NCBI RefSeq assembly: GCF_022539315.1
Contig: NC_066322.1
Coordinates: 20,532,765-20,596,764 of the forward strand
Direction of reading: 5' to 3'
Length of the DNA: 64,000 nt
DNA from: Serinus canaria
Lineage: Eukaryota; Chordata; Aves; Passeriformes; Fringillidae
In this document: positions 52,304-64,000 of the stretch, piece after piece
How positions within the stretch are numbered: the stretch's first letter is position 1
Layout of the letters: every line of letters starts with the position of its first letter
Position numbers and translations under genes: made by a program
Notes under the pieces: generated by a model
The model's database searches: none
What the model was told of the DNA's origin: nothing
The model's input: the letters and a program-made list of their open reading frames with translations, nothing else

Positions 52304-55300
52304 TAGTTATAAACTGAAAGGAATTCTAAATGCTACCACACCAAACAAACACTAAGATAGTGTTATCGGTAAAAAATTGCCTGAATACATGAAGTGCATC
52401 TGAGCATTTGAGGAATCAGTGATGCTGCAAGGGAAGATCCACCCAGACCAGTCAAAATGAAAATAAGAATTAAAGCAGTCAAAGAGCCTGCCTATCTCTT
52501 AACAACTACCTACCAAATAATCATGTGAAGAGTTGAAGGCATTGGCTCACGGCTCCTGACAAAAACCTCCTTTTTATTTGAAGTTAACAGAAATTTGTCC
52601 CATTTTACAGTGCAGAATCCTGTGTTAAATTCCTAAAATAGGATATTTGACTTCCAGAAGGCCAAGTTTCAGCTTTGCAAAAACCTTTCATATAAAAGGA
52701 GAAAGCTGTAGAGGTGCCACCTGTTTGTGCTGAAAAATAGGGAAGCCAGACCCAGGCAGCCACTCACCTCCTGCCAAAGGGAAGACATGGCATTTATGGT
52801 AAGGAAAATATTTATAGGCAGGCAAAAGAAAGGAAATTATCTTGTATGACTTTATGTATTTTAATAAAAATATCAAAAACACTTCCTAAGAACCCAAGCA
52901 ACTTGAAATAGTAAATAAAAAAATAGCCTTCCTCCTGTTTTTTACCCCTTTCTCCCACAGGTTGTTTTCAACAGTCAGATGAAGATTTCAAGGCAAACCC
53001 AAATCAGATTACAGGACAGAAAAAACTCCCCTCTTCTATCAAAACAGAAGGAAAATAGATGCTGGCAAAAATAATTTTGTGGTCTCAGCTGACAAGAAAG
53101 TGGTATTTTTATCAGAAGTCAAGGTGTTCAAGTGCATATAACCAAGATATGAAAAGCTGGAAACTGGTACAAGGAAGCCCTAAAGCAAGGAAAAGATGGG
53201 GGGGTTATGTTTTTCATAGTCTATTCAGTACCCAAAACCAAGAATCCTGAAATGTTTTCCTGCATGAAAAAAATATCAATTGCTGAAAGTGTGACACTTA
53301 CAGGAATCACTGTGCACTGGGATGAGGTCTGAAAACATAGAAAACCAAGGAAAAAACTTCACATGAAAATAAAAATTCTCTAGTTACCTAGAGTTCAGAA
53401 AAACTCAAAAGTCCCATTCATTAAATACCTTACTCAAACAGTGAAAGAATATCTGGAGTCATGTTTCTAACTCTATTACTATTAGAATATTTATTTTAAA
53501 ATTACTGCTATTAGGCAATTGAATTTTTCATATCCTGAAGGCACAATTTACTAGCAGCCTCTAGTCTCATGCTGTGTTAACTGCTAGAATAAATAGGGCA
53601 GTCACACAGAATCTGAGACACTGTTCCAGTTTTCCATTTACAATGTTAAATATGTATTTACATACTAATCTAAGTTCAGTAAATAAAAGCTTCCTTTTAT
53701 GCTTAGAGTCAAAAATATTAATAATTTTTAACAACAGAACATTCAAATTTATTTTTAGAGAACTCAGCAGGCAAAGTATTTCTAAACGCTCAGTAGGCAG
53801 TGAAGCTTCATCTCTAAAGTTACCCATACTTGTCTCAATTCAAGAATAAAGAACATAAATATTTCAGAACATTCTGCTACCTACTTTTTTTCCACCTTTT
53901 TTAAGTGAGGGTACCTGGTTATTGTTTGTCCAATAAGGCTGGGACAACACTAGACTGCAAGTCAGCAGAGATTTAAGAGATAAGGGGCTCTTTGTTCAGG
54001 CCATTGGGATTTAATTTGCAGCAACATGGACAACCACACTAAATGAAAGCATGAAACCTTCACCTTCAGAAAAATAAACCACCACAAGCTCAGGACAGGA
54101 ATCCTCAGATGTCCTCCGAATGTTGTATTCTTCCATTTCTGCAGGCTCAGTTTTAGACATGGTGTGAGACCCCACTCCCCTGGGTGCCAAGAATATTTAT
54201 TCTGAAAAAACCAAACACATCTCATCCTAAGTCTTGAATTTTACTGTCTAGAATCCCCACCTCAGTTGAAGTCAGTGATATCTATAGCTGCCAGTAACCT
54301 GGGTTATAAAGCTGTGTACCCAAATTAAAGACTATTCAAATACAGCCAAATATCCTAAATCAACCACAGACAAAAATTATTCTCTGTCTTAAGACCGCAT
54401 TTCCCATCGACTATACTGATATGAGAACTTCCCCAGTCCTGGTTGAGAAATATTGCTCTTGAGATAAAACTATCAGAGTTAAATAATTATTTAGAAACAA
54501 AAATATTGCAATTCAGATCTACTATATAGACTAATGCTAGAAATTAATTATCCTGCTCTCTATATTAGAAATTGTGGCAGACGTGTCAATTTAAGGCACT
54601 TGAGATTTACCCATCCTATGAAAGTACCAAGCAGCACATGTGAGAAGCATGCCCCTCATAAACTGCCCTTCTTCCTGCTGCACTGGAAAGTGGACTTCAT
54701 AATATCTGAATAAAGACAAAGAGCCTCACAGAGATGTTTCTCAGGGGTTCATTTTCAGGTATGTTATACCTTAAAAGATCATAAAACCACATGGAGAAGA
54801 AAGTTCCTTTGGTAGCAAGGTGCATTTATAGCTTCTTAGGTTTCTATGAGCTGAGGTCAGTGGTCCATATGGTAAACCCAAGTTGTAAAACTATTTCACT
54901 CTCTCTCTATTTGTCTTAAAAAACTGTACCAGGACTTAAATAGGAGTGCAGGTCCATTACTTCCTGCAAAAAGCCCTACAGTTAACTGTGGCCTATCTAT
55001 AAACTCATTTTGGATTCTGTGAGCCACCATCTCATCCTCAAGAACATGAGGGATTGCCAGAAAAAAGCTCACTGAAGAAGTAAAAATGTACTTCTGGAAT
55101 TCAATAGCTAAGAAGCAATACTTTCTATTAGGATGCAGGTTGTATTAAAGGCACAGTGAACACAAACACAGCTTGCCTTAAAGAGCTTATTGTGAAGGTA
55201 ATATGGACTCCAGTAACCCAAAGGTCTAACCACCCCCACATATAGCAGAGGTGTCTGCTAAAAGACTGATCAAACAGGAAAACCAAGAGAAAATCCAGTG

Positions 55301-58300
55301 TCCAAACATCCCTTAACTTGTCTCTCATTCTTATTCTTCCATGTTTCCTGCAGTCAAACCTTCTACAACCACTTAAACTTGCACACAGGGTTCAACCGAA
55401 GGAAACAAAGATGAAATTAAACCACCTGTATAGCACACTGCAGCACCTCCCCCAACCCCGTGTAAAAGGTCACTTTACAAAACAGCCTGAAAATGCCAAT
55501 ACCCCAAACACAATTTTATTGGTAATAAATGCTTACATGACATCAAAGGCTTCAGGTCCAAATTAGATAAACTGATGCAAAGTATGTTTTTTTAGGGGAA
55601 TAAAAACATGCCAGTAGCAGAAAGACAAGTATGACCAGCACAAATTCAACCCCAGCAAATCTTCTCAGCATGAACTGGAACAGAATCTGATGCTGCAATC
55701 ACAAAAAAGATAATTTTCCTTGCTCTAAGGGAGAGGTGTTCCTACCAATTCAGTTCCCAAATTGCTGTGTTATATTGCCTCCTTCACTGGGTTTACAAAT
55801 AGGATGTACAAATGCATGCAGGCGGAATTACAGAATTTGATTTGTCGGCTCTTACTTTTCTTGTTCCCAGGAGGTACCAAAGGACAGATGAAGCGTGGGC
55901 AAGGACCAGACAAAAGTCTGGCAGCAGAGAAGCTACCCTAGCATGCAGTCTCTGGAGCAGAAGCAACGCTGAGTAGGCAGGAGGCCCAACACCCAGGCTG
56001 GCCATTAAGAAGCCCCGGAGGTATGCAGAGCACCTGAGGAAGTGATGCAAGGCAAATCATTAGCCATTCCCAAAAGCCATTCTTTAGTCTCCGGGAAACT
56101 AATGGCCCCCAGGTGTCTCAGCCAGCGCTTAACTGCTCTGGCACCCAGTTATGCTAAAGCAAACCTCCTCGAACAGAATTCATGTGGGCTTACCGAAGTC
56201 CCTGTTGGGTGTCTAAGTGAATACAAGATAGGTTAAACTTGTCTGAAAGCTGTTCTTGAAGTGTTTTGTCATTGGCAGGTTTTCTACAAATTTATCTGCC
56301 CTGCTAGTTTGTCAACGTCATCCTCATATGAAAATAAAGAGTTTGGTTTTTCCCCTCAAACACTTTGTGTTATAAATGCAATAATCCAAGGATTTGTAGT
56401 GATCCAGAATCATGGAGAATGATAGGTACCACAGTGATAATCGATGCCTTTAATTCCACCAGCTGTGACATTCATTCCCTGCCGCTGGAGACAGCAGAAC
56501 TATGGACAGCAGTCACTCGGGAGCTCTTGTTTGCAGGTGGTGCATATGCAAAGAGTCTGCCATGAATCTGAAAAGGCATCTGAAAAGAAGCACGTTTCAG
56601 CCACCCGGGTGGTGAAATGCGCTGTGTTTGAGCACAGCTGATAAGGTGCAATTCAGCTGCTGTTTGGCTGGCTAAGTAAGCACTGCCTTGCATGGCAATG
56701 TCTGATAATGAGGTCCCAACCCGTAGCTCAGAATTCCAGCCCAGTCTGCAAGGATGAGAGAGAACATACAAATCTACTACCATAACAGGAAAGAATGCAA
56801 AATGGATTTTTAAAGGATACAAAAGCATATGCAGAATGATGTGCTTAGGGTGTCCTTTTACTCTACAATTAAAAGTTAAATAAATATTTCCAATAGTATG
56901 GCCCATCTACCACCATTTTATCCAAAACAACAGTGTGGCAAACATTGAGTTGCATAGATGTAAGCAAGTTCCTCTTCTAGATAAGAACAACACTGGAAAT
57001 GTTTGGCATGGCCTTTCAGCCCTTCTTGAGGAGGTGTCGGGTGGGAGCTGTGCAGCACAGCCCACAGTCACCTGTGCCCTGCAGGGCCCCCCAGCCAGCC
57101 AGCACAGCTCCCAGGAATGCAGCAGGAGTCAGCCTCCACTTGTGCAGGATTATGTTCTGAAGACAGCCTCGACATTGTCTTAGCTTCCCACTGTGGGATG
57201 GCATTAGGAGTGATGAAGGATTAGCCACCTACAGAACCACAGTAGCCTTTGGATGTCACAATTCTCAACAGCACGCTAAAATGCAGGACTGAACAAGGTG
57301 ACAGTTCTCTGCAGCAACACTCACCATACAAGAGCCACAAATTTCTGTCCAATTTACCATTAACTGCTTTTTAAATATTTCTTGGCACATAAGAGGGGTT
57401 TTTTTATATTTGTTTTGGAATTCAGGTACCCCTGAAAGCAAACATCTGAACTTCCTTTCCATCTTCAGGATGCTTTGCTCATGGAGTTCAGCATGAATCT
57501 CAGTTTCCCTTCAAAGACCCCAGGTAACACATGTAGGTTTTTGGAGGGGTTTGGTTTGTGGTTTTTTCCTAGGAGTGAAGGTGGGACACCTGGGAGAACA
57601 CACAGAAAATCTTACCTAAGTGACATATTCAAAGCCAGCAGTGAGGGTCTGGTTGCTCATTGCATGTTCAGGGCCCACTGCTAACAACCCTCTGTATGTG
57701 TCCATGGCACTTGTAGATACTGAGATAAATTTATCCCTGGTGGAAAATGCTAATTTCAATAGTTATACTAGGCATGAATTTGAGTCACTATGTCCTTTCA
57801 GAATTAGCCTGTTGGGATTATAGGACTGCAGTTAAACTCAGATATAACAGTTAGCAAGATCAAGGCCACTGCTGGATCACAATTACAACTGAGAAAAACA
57901 AATGCACTAATGAGCTGCCAGCCAAACATATGAAAAAGAAGAGCAATTTTAAGTATCAGCTATTTGTAACAGCATGCTCATACTTGGACCTCAGATACCT
58001 TAAACAATCTGGAAGTTCAGCATAATGATTACTCTAAAAAAGGAGAAAAAGCCCATGTGGATAATAGTTGTTAGGAGACAGTTATGCTTGAAGCAGATGG
58101 TAAAAAGTGTCAGCTTGAGGCAAAATATAGATTTCCCTTCTGTTGAATAATTAATGAAAAACTCCTTCCCCACTACAGCCATTGTAACTGTGGGACTGAA
58201 TGGTCTCCATTTAATAAGGCCTCCAGTATGAGCCCAAGTCACCTCTTACAATAAGAATTTTTTCCAGGGCTGATATCCATTGTACTCTCTCCCTCTCCTG

Positions 58301-58561
58301 AACCTCTTCCACAGGACAAATTCTGTTGTGTCTAATCAAGCAGAGCTTCCAGTGACAGTAATCAAGACAGTCTGATTTAGCAGCACAGCCTCTTTTTATC
58401 AGAGAAATCTTGACTCCACTGAAGGCAGCTGAAGCCTTTACATTGACTTGAGCCAAGCAGAGATGCCATGTGCTGAGTCCCTCCTCTTCAATGAATTTTA
58501 TCCTTCTGCTGGTTTACACCAGGACAAAGGGTAATTTTCTCAGAAAGAACCCTATTTTCAA

Positions 58562-58596
58562 GTATTTGAACACATTCACTAGAAATGTTCAAATAC
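58562..58596. repeat. Inverted repeat: 11-bp perfect stem, 13-nt loop
   Basis: GTATTTGAACA at 58562-58572 pairs with TGTTCAAATAC at 58586-58596. It lies in 5' flanking DNA about 10.8 kb upstream of the VAV3 start. Confidence 0.92.
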
Positions 58597-60282
58597 ACCT
58601 GAACTAAAAAAAATGGATAATGCAACCAGCTCTAATTTCAGGGATAGTATCCTAATATTTAGAGCTTCTTACGATACCAACTGCCATGAACTATTGCCAT
58701 TATGTTCTTGCATGTGTTTCATAACAGAAGACTCTCAAATTCTAGGAAGACAGGGGAAAAAAAAGGAGAAAGTGAGATAAAAAAGGATAAAAATGAGGAG
58801 AAAAGGAAGTGGTCAGAGAAAGGCCTTAGAGAGATTATGCCTTGACTTACCACAAGATGAAAAACTCTGATGTGGACAAAGTGGTGGGGCATGAAAGGAC
58901 ATTGGAAGCCGGCAGGTTAATGCCTGACTGCGGTGCCAGCCCAAGCAGAGCACGAGCAGAGGAGAAAGCAGCCACTTCATACTTTCTCTAAATTAATGCA
59001 TTTAGCTGCAATGCTTGTCACAAAGTACTGGGTTTGTGCAAACCCAGAGCTAGTAGGAGCTCCAAACAGTTGGCAAATTCTGTGTGTATTTGGAGATGTA
59101 AGACCCAAAAGTTACCTCTGTCTCCACAAGCAGGGAAGGAAAACCCTTAGAACTACATGATGCAGACAGCAGGGAGCTGCCAGCTCAGTAGAGCCTCTGT
59201 AATAATATCTCCACCTCTGGCTCTCCCCCACTGCCAGGGCTTGCACCCCTGTCAGCTACAGTCCCCAGGACCTCAGGGAATCCAGCTGTTTTCTGGGAAA
59301 GGATGAAATTGCTGATGGGTGAGGATGGAGTGGTGTGGATTGTTTGCGTTTCCTTACCACGCTGAGATCACAACTAAGAGATGTTTCAGTGCAAAGTTTT
59401 CATTTTTTAAAAACAGGGCATTACTGCTTTTCCTCACCAGTAAGGGATGGCTGTGGTAGTTGGAGGGAAGGCAGCATTTATAGTGCAAAAACAGAAAAGA
59501 AGGCAAGAGCCACAATTGTTCACTGCTGGTTGGACTGCCAGAACTCTGTGGTGTACCCCAGGATACTGCACTGAGCTCAGGCTTTTGCTACATTAAACGT
59601 TTATAACAAGGGAAAGAGGAGTTAATTCATTCATATTCACACAGGGAAGGCAGATGGAAACCAGACCTTTGCTCCTCCCTCTGTTGCCTCTCAGCCCAGG
59701 GGCAAGACTCCAGAGTCCTGAGGCATTGCTGCCACAGGAGAACAGGCAGCTCACCAGAGCTCACGAGCAGAACACCCATCACAGGTTTATGGCAATAAAC
59801 ACTGGTGGGTGAGATGAAGCTTCTATGCTCCCTCTTACATTCACTTTGGCTTCTGACAAGACATGATTTCACATCAGAGAGCACTTCATTCATTCAGTCC
59901 ATGCATGCAAATGCCCTTCACCACAGCAGAAATGGAGTACGGAAATACAAGCATTAAAAACACTAAATTTTTAGTATGGCTGTCAGAGCAGTGTAAACAG
60001 CTCTTCCTATTAGCTCCTGTGATCCAGATCCTGCCTAATATTAAATCTTAAATCTCCTCTTGGAGACTGCATGCTAGCAGATTTCTTTGTATAATATTCA
60101 CAGCTTGCCTTCAAACGTGGGCTGCATAAATAGCTCAGGGAAAGGAAACAAACTCTAAGTCACACTTGTAAATTATTTGATCATACTATTCAGTATTTGC
60201 CAAATCCCCTCATCTTTCTACAGAAAAAGAGAGGTTTCCTGATGCCCTAGGATCACAGCAAATTCTTTCAGGAGCAATCCCA

Positions 60283-60332
60283 TAGCTGACAATCTGCAGC
60301 CCCTTGTAGCTGACAATCTGCAGCCCCTTGTA
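60283..60332. repeat. 24-bp tandem duplication, two copies
   Basis: The unit that starts TAGCTGACAATCTGCAGC and ends CCCTTG occurs at 60283-60306 and again at 60307-60330 with no mismatch, plus a TA of a third unit. Confidence 0.95.
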
Positions 60333-61320
60333 TGACACAGACAGGCAAACAAAAGACATCTGATACAGATGACTCTGAAGAATGCTGCTGTAAAACAGCT
60401 GTATCAGTCTTGCAGAAACCCTAAGCTATTTCTTACAGGTTGTTTGTCTTCAACTTTCCAACAAGGACTAGCAGTTGATGTAATGATGCTGCAACTTTAC
60501 AGAAGAGTCTCTTTTCAAAGACAATGATTCTAAGCATCCAGTTTTCCTAGGCAGGTTGTCTGCTGCACTTTGCCCTGAAGGCTCTTGCACCATTCCTGGG
60601 ATGGGCATGGCCAGCCAGGTCCTACATCCCAGGAATAAACAAACTTGCTGGCTACAAGGTCAAGCCAAGTTTTGCTCCAGACCAAGCTGAGGATGCTGGA
60701 ATTACACTGGGAGCTAACCTGGTCCCTCTGCACTGCACTTTGTGTATGATTCTGCAATGATCCTGGCTTTTATCACACAAGCTCACAGCAAGGCTTCTTT
60801 GGCTTTATGGGATTGTCACAGCTTTGCTTATGAGACAAAATCCATGTTGAAAAAAAGGATTATTTGAATCCTTGCAGGCAAACAAAAGCAACCAAGCAAG
60901 AAGTAGGATGGTAGAGCCAATAAAAAAGACAAGCTAAAAGCACATATACTAATGATTTCTGACAGTAAAGAAACCCTTTCTTTTCATTAATGAAATAACA
61001 TGAATTTAAGCTATTTAGGGAAGCTACCACGTTCTAACAGACAGATTGCATATTTAGGACTTAAAACAGATCAAAAGTGAAAATTTTGCAAAAATCATTG
61101 GGGAATTTAAATCCTTGTTTAATTGGCGCTGCATGGGCTGCCAGAAATAATTAATAAGGCTAAATTTAACTGCTCTGGCAGTGTTTTCTTTTCAGACATA
61201 AATCATTTTGGCCAAAGCCCAGGAGATCTAAAGCAGATCCATCTTTCCAGTGGTGCCAGGGAAGTCCAGAGCTGGAGTAGATGTGATTCTATAGACCTGC
61301 AACCATTTTGTGTTCAATGG

Positions 61321-61380
61321 CACTGAAAAGCAACTCCTCTGCCATAAGGTGCTGTTTCAGGCTGAAAACTCTTTTCAGTG
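61321..61380. repeat. Inverted repeat: 10-bp arms, 40-nt spacer, with nested hairpin
   Basis: CACTGAAAAG at 61321-61330 is the exact reverse complement of CTTTTCAGTG at 61371-61380. The right arm also pairs with CTGAAAA at 61362-61368 across CTC. Confidence 0.85.
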
Positions 61381-63119
61381 TGGCTGCAAACCGGTGAAAC
61401 CAGACACAACCGAACCGGCAGGTTTCCCGTTCTCTCCTGTGCTTTGGTGTGTGAGCTCTCGCTGAACTCACACGTTCAGCTCAGGAAGGAAAGCAAACCC
61501 AGACACCACACAAGCGAGCAATGGAGGGTAAGTGCTGCTTGAGGTGTGGAGAACTTGGTTTTGTGAGATGTAAAGTGGTGAGTGACCTTTGCAGCCCAGC
61601 CTGAAGGTTGGTCTCCCTCAATTTCCTGCCTCTTACAGCCATGCAGGGGAAAGAGCAGAAGAAACAAGTATAAACTTGTTATCCCCCTAATTTAATTTTA
61701 GCATCTTCCTCCCACTGTTTTTCCTGTGAGAAGTTCAGGCATCTGGAATAATATTGCTGCATTAAGAAATGAGAAACAAATTGCTGAAAGGCACTGGGAT
61801 TCAGGGAGTCTAACTCGGTGCCTTCTGCTGGCAAAAAACAGCTGCCCCTAAGAAAATCCACCCAAGATGCTGCCTTCAATTCTCGAGGTGCAAGGCCTAA
61901 ATTTGAAGGCAAGTCAGGATCCCAGCAGAACATGATCATGGCAATCCAAATGGCTCAGTAGCAGCTTCAGCACAGCAGCAGCTCAGAAAAAACTCAGCTC
62001 TGGCAACAACATGGAGGTGAAAAACAGCTTGCCAGTCACGGGAGCAGGAACTAACCTGCTCACTCTGTTAGCTCACTGACTCTTTTTGTGTTCTACAGCA
62101 GGAAACCATGAGTCCAAAGCTCATCCCTGTTAGATGGCAACAACCAGCCCTGTCCCATGCACAACCTCAGCTTCCTCTTTCCCTGCCATGCAATTAAAGA
62201 GAAATAAAAGAATCACCCATAAAAGTCAATTGAGTGGCAGTTTAAGAATAACTGTATTCTCATTAATTACCATGTTGTTTAGCTGTGGGAAAGAGCACCA
62301 TGAGGTTTTATTGTTCTTGTTTAAACACCAGAAATACTGCAAAGCTTATATTGGATGATATATGCAACTGTTCTTCAGGGTACAGTGAAGAAAATAAGTA
62401 TTCGTAGCAAAGACTGTCTTGCACAAGGTAAGAAAATTTGTGGTTTGATCCACAGTGGGAGAAGAAAATGCTGCAGACATAAAAGTAGCTGTCCAAGCAT
62501 CAAGGGAGCACCCATAGCATAGCAAGAACTTCAAATTATTTTAGCACTCCATATAAGAAATGTTTTAAAATCCAGAACATGCTATCCCTACTCAAAGAGA
62601 AAATTTGTTTTTGTGGTTAAGATGAAACTGGAAATTCAAAACACATGTTAATTCCTAGTCTGCATGACATGGGAGTAATTTGATTCTCTGTGTCCCAGTT
62701 CCTCACCTATAGCTAAAAATATTACCTTTTCTTTTTAAAGGCCCTGCCTTTTAGATTATCAGCTCACAGAGCAGGTATTACATCTTTCTTTGTATTTAGT
62801 ACAGCATTAAGAATAAAGCTGGTATAATCTCAGATGGGCAAGCCTATACTAAGAACATAAATTTATTTGGTAAGATTTTAATGTTAACCTAATTCCATGT
62901 CTTCTCATGTCTTACTTGGGATGAACTTAAAAGAAAGACAATAATAGCATCACACCTATGTTTCATGCACTATAATAACCCTTGGAAGAAAAACATACCA
63001 CAAAAAGTGAAAAAGAGATGAAATATGACTGTAAACCTTGCACAAACACAGCAATGGCTTCAGCTCACCTGTATACACTGTAAATGTGGAGCTGAGCCTT
63101 TTACTTTCAGTTGCTCCAT

Positions 63120-64000
63120 CAGTGACTGCCACTGCCACTGTGTCCTGTCACTCAGCACCTGCTGCCACCTCCTCACCTGCTTCTCATCCCTCATGTCTGC
63201 ACCACCCCTGGAACCCAACCTGAGGGAGCTGGAGGGTGGGGTGGGGGGCATGCAGCAGGGGCTGTGCAGGGCAGGGAAGGAAAGCAGCCCTGCACATCCC
63301 CCAGCAGAAGCATTGCTGCCTGCCCGCCTCCCCTCAAGAACATGGGCTCTTGTGGGGGTTACTCTGTTCCACTGCTTGCATCCTTCCAGTGCAGACACAC
63401 CTCCTGAGTGGAGGATGTCTGATCCCTCTGAGCTGCTGCTCTAAACCCTGTAGCCTACATAGCCACAGTCCTCCTCCATGCCTGGGAATCAGCACTCAGC
63501 CTGTAAACCTGGGGGTTCCACATGTTGCACAATATTTTGCATGCTTCCAGCCAAGATCCTGCCAAACCAGCATGATGTCTCCAAGCACTACTGCCTGGCC
63601 TGAAGCAGCTGCTCTCAGCTCCATGGGCAGCTCCCTGCACTTCCCTGAGCCCTAAGTGTCCCCTTGCCCCACAACAGCACCCATCCCTCACCACTGAGCC
63701 AGCACCACTGCCTGCAGACTGCTCCTGCCGTGCACAAACCAGCTAGCTCAGCTGCCTCTGGATGCAGTTCCCTCCCAGTGGATTTCCCTTCATCCATGCT
63801 CAACCACACCCCATGCCCTCGTCAGACACACTTTTACTCTTCAGGCAAATGTAGGAAAAGCATCTGCCTGCTACAGCCTCTTCCCATCTCTCCATGCAGG
63901 CTCTTGGTAGGTCTCTCTTTGGAGGAACACCTGGCTCCACTCCAGTGGGTGTTGCTGGCTAAGCTTGGTTTAACTGGGGTTGCCTATGGCAGCCTAAGCC
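63120..64000. other. GC-richer patch at the right end of the window
   Basis: The final 0.9 kb is C-rich with several overlapping frames of 60-140 codons on both strands (for example 63025-63444 and 63236-63655, plus). None has a recognisable domain or a clear splice-bounded exon. It continues beyond the window. Confidence 0.4.

Larger units (their letters stand above)
48081..64000. other. 5' flanking region upstream of VAV3, no recognised gene
   Basis: This nearly 16-kb stretch lies upstream of the VAV3 promoter. I recognise no conserved exon. In mammals the neighbour on this side is SLC25A24 (from memory), but no mitochondrial-carrier signature was seen, so that gene, if present, lies further right. 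The region holds an octamer motif at 48895, an unidentified open frame at 51509-51799, an AT microsatellite at 52128, inverted repeats at 58562 and 61321, a 24-bp tandem duplication at 60283 and a GC-richer patch at 63120-64000. The remaining segments show nothing I can name. Confidence 0.7.

Noticed and set aside
52065..52355. Open frame encoding a Tyr-Ile repeat
   Set aside because: It is the translation of the TA/TACA microsatellite.
48081..64000. Search for the neighbouring gene SLC25A24
   Set aside because: No mitochondrial-carrier motif or plausible exon was recognised.
1..64000. Clear CR1, LTR or other transposon copies
   Set aside because: No diagnostic 3' end, reverse-transcriptase motif or paired long repeats were recognised by eye; a repeat-library search would be needed to find diverged fragments.

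Overview
This is vertebrate nuclear DNA, most likely from a bird. It contains the 5' part of a single gene, VAV3, on the minus strand. VAV3 is a Rho/Rac guanine-nucleotide exchange factor. Two coding exons are recognisable. Exon 1 (47594-47797, 68 codons, including the ATG) and exon 2 (20263-20379, 39 codons) have canonical splice sites, are both in phase 0, and join to give residues 1-107, which is most of the N-terminal calponin-homology (CH) domain. The bird assignment is an inference: both exons are very close to known VAV3 proteins, and I could recognise no Alu, L1 or other dense interspersed repeats. I also did not recognise a clear CR1 element, so the clade is not proven.

Layout from left to right: 1-20262 is the beginning of intron 2 (the rest lies beyond the window edge); 20263-20379 is exon 2; 20380-47593 is intron 1 (27,214 bp); 47594-47797 is the coding part of exon 1; about 46975-48080 is a CpG island that covers exon 1, the 5' UTR/promoter and the first 0.6 kb of intron 1; 48081-64000 is 5' flanking DNA with no recognisable gene. 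VAV3 is transcribed from right to left.

The remaining content is non-coding: microsatellites (a 174-bp AT/TATACA block at 52128), homopolymer and homopurine tracts, short tandem duplications (71 bp at 18370, 24 bp at 60283, 13 bp at 42381), several perfect short inverted repeats (including a 24-bp palindrome at 13427), a second small CpG-rich patch at about 651-960 inside intron 2, and one unidentified protein-like open frame at 51509-51799 on the minus strand.

I saw no bacterial-type operon, CRISPR array, tRNA or rRNA gene, or intact mobile element. Most open frames of 60-270 codons look like chance frames in intron, UTR or GC-rich DNA. I found no new multi-gene system here; the items worth following up are regulatory or structural.
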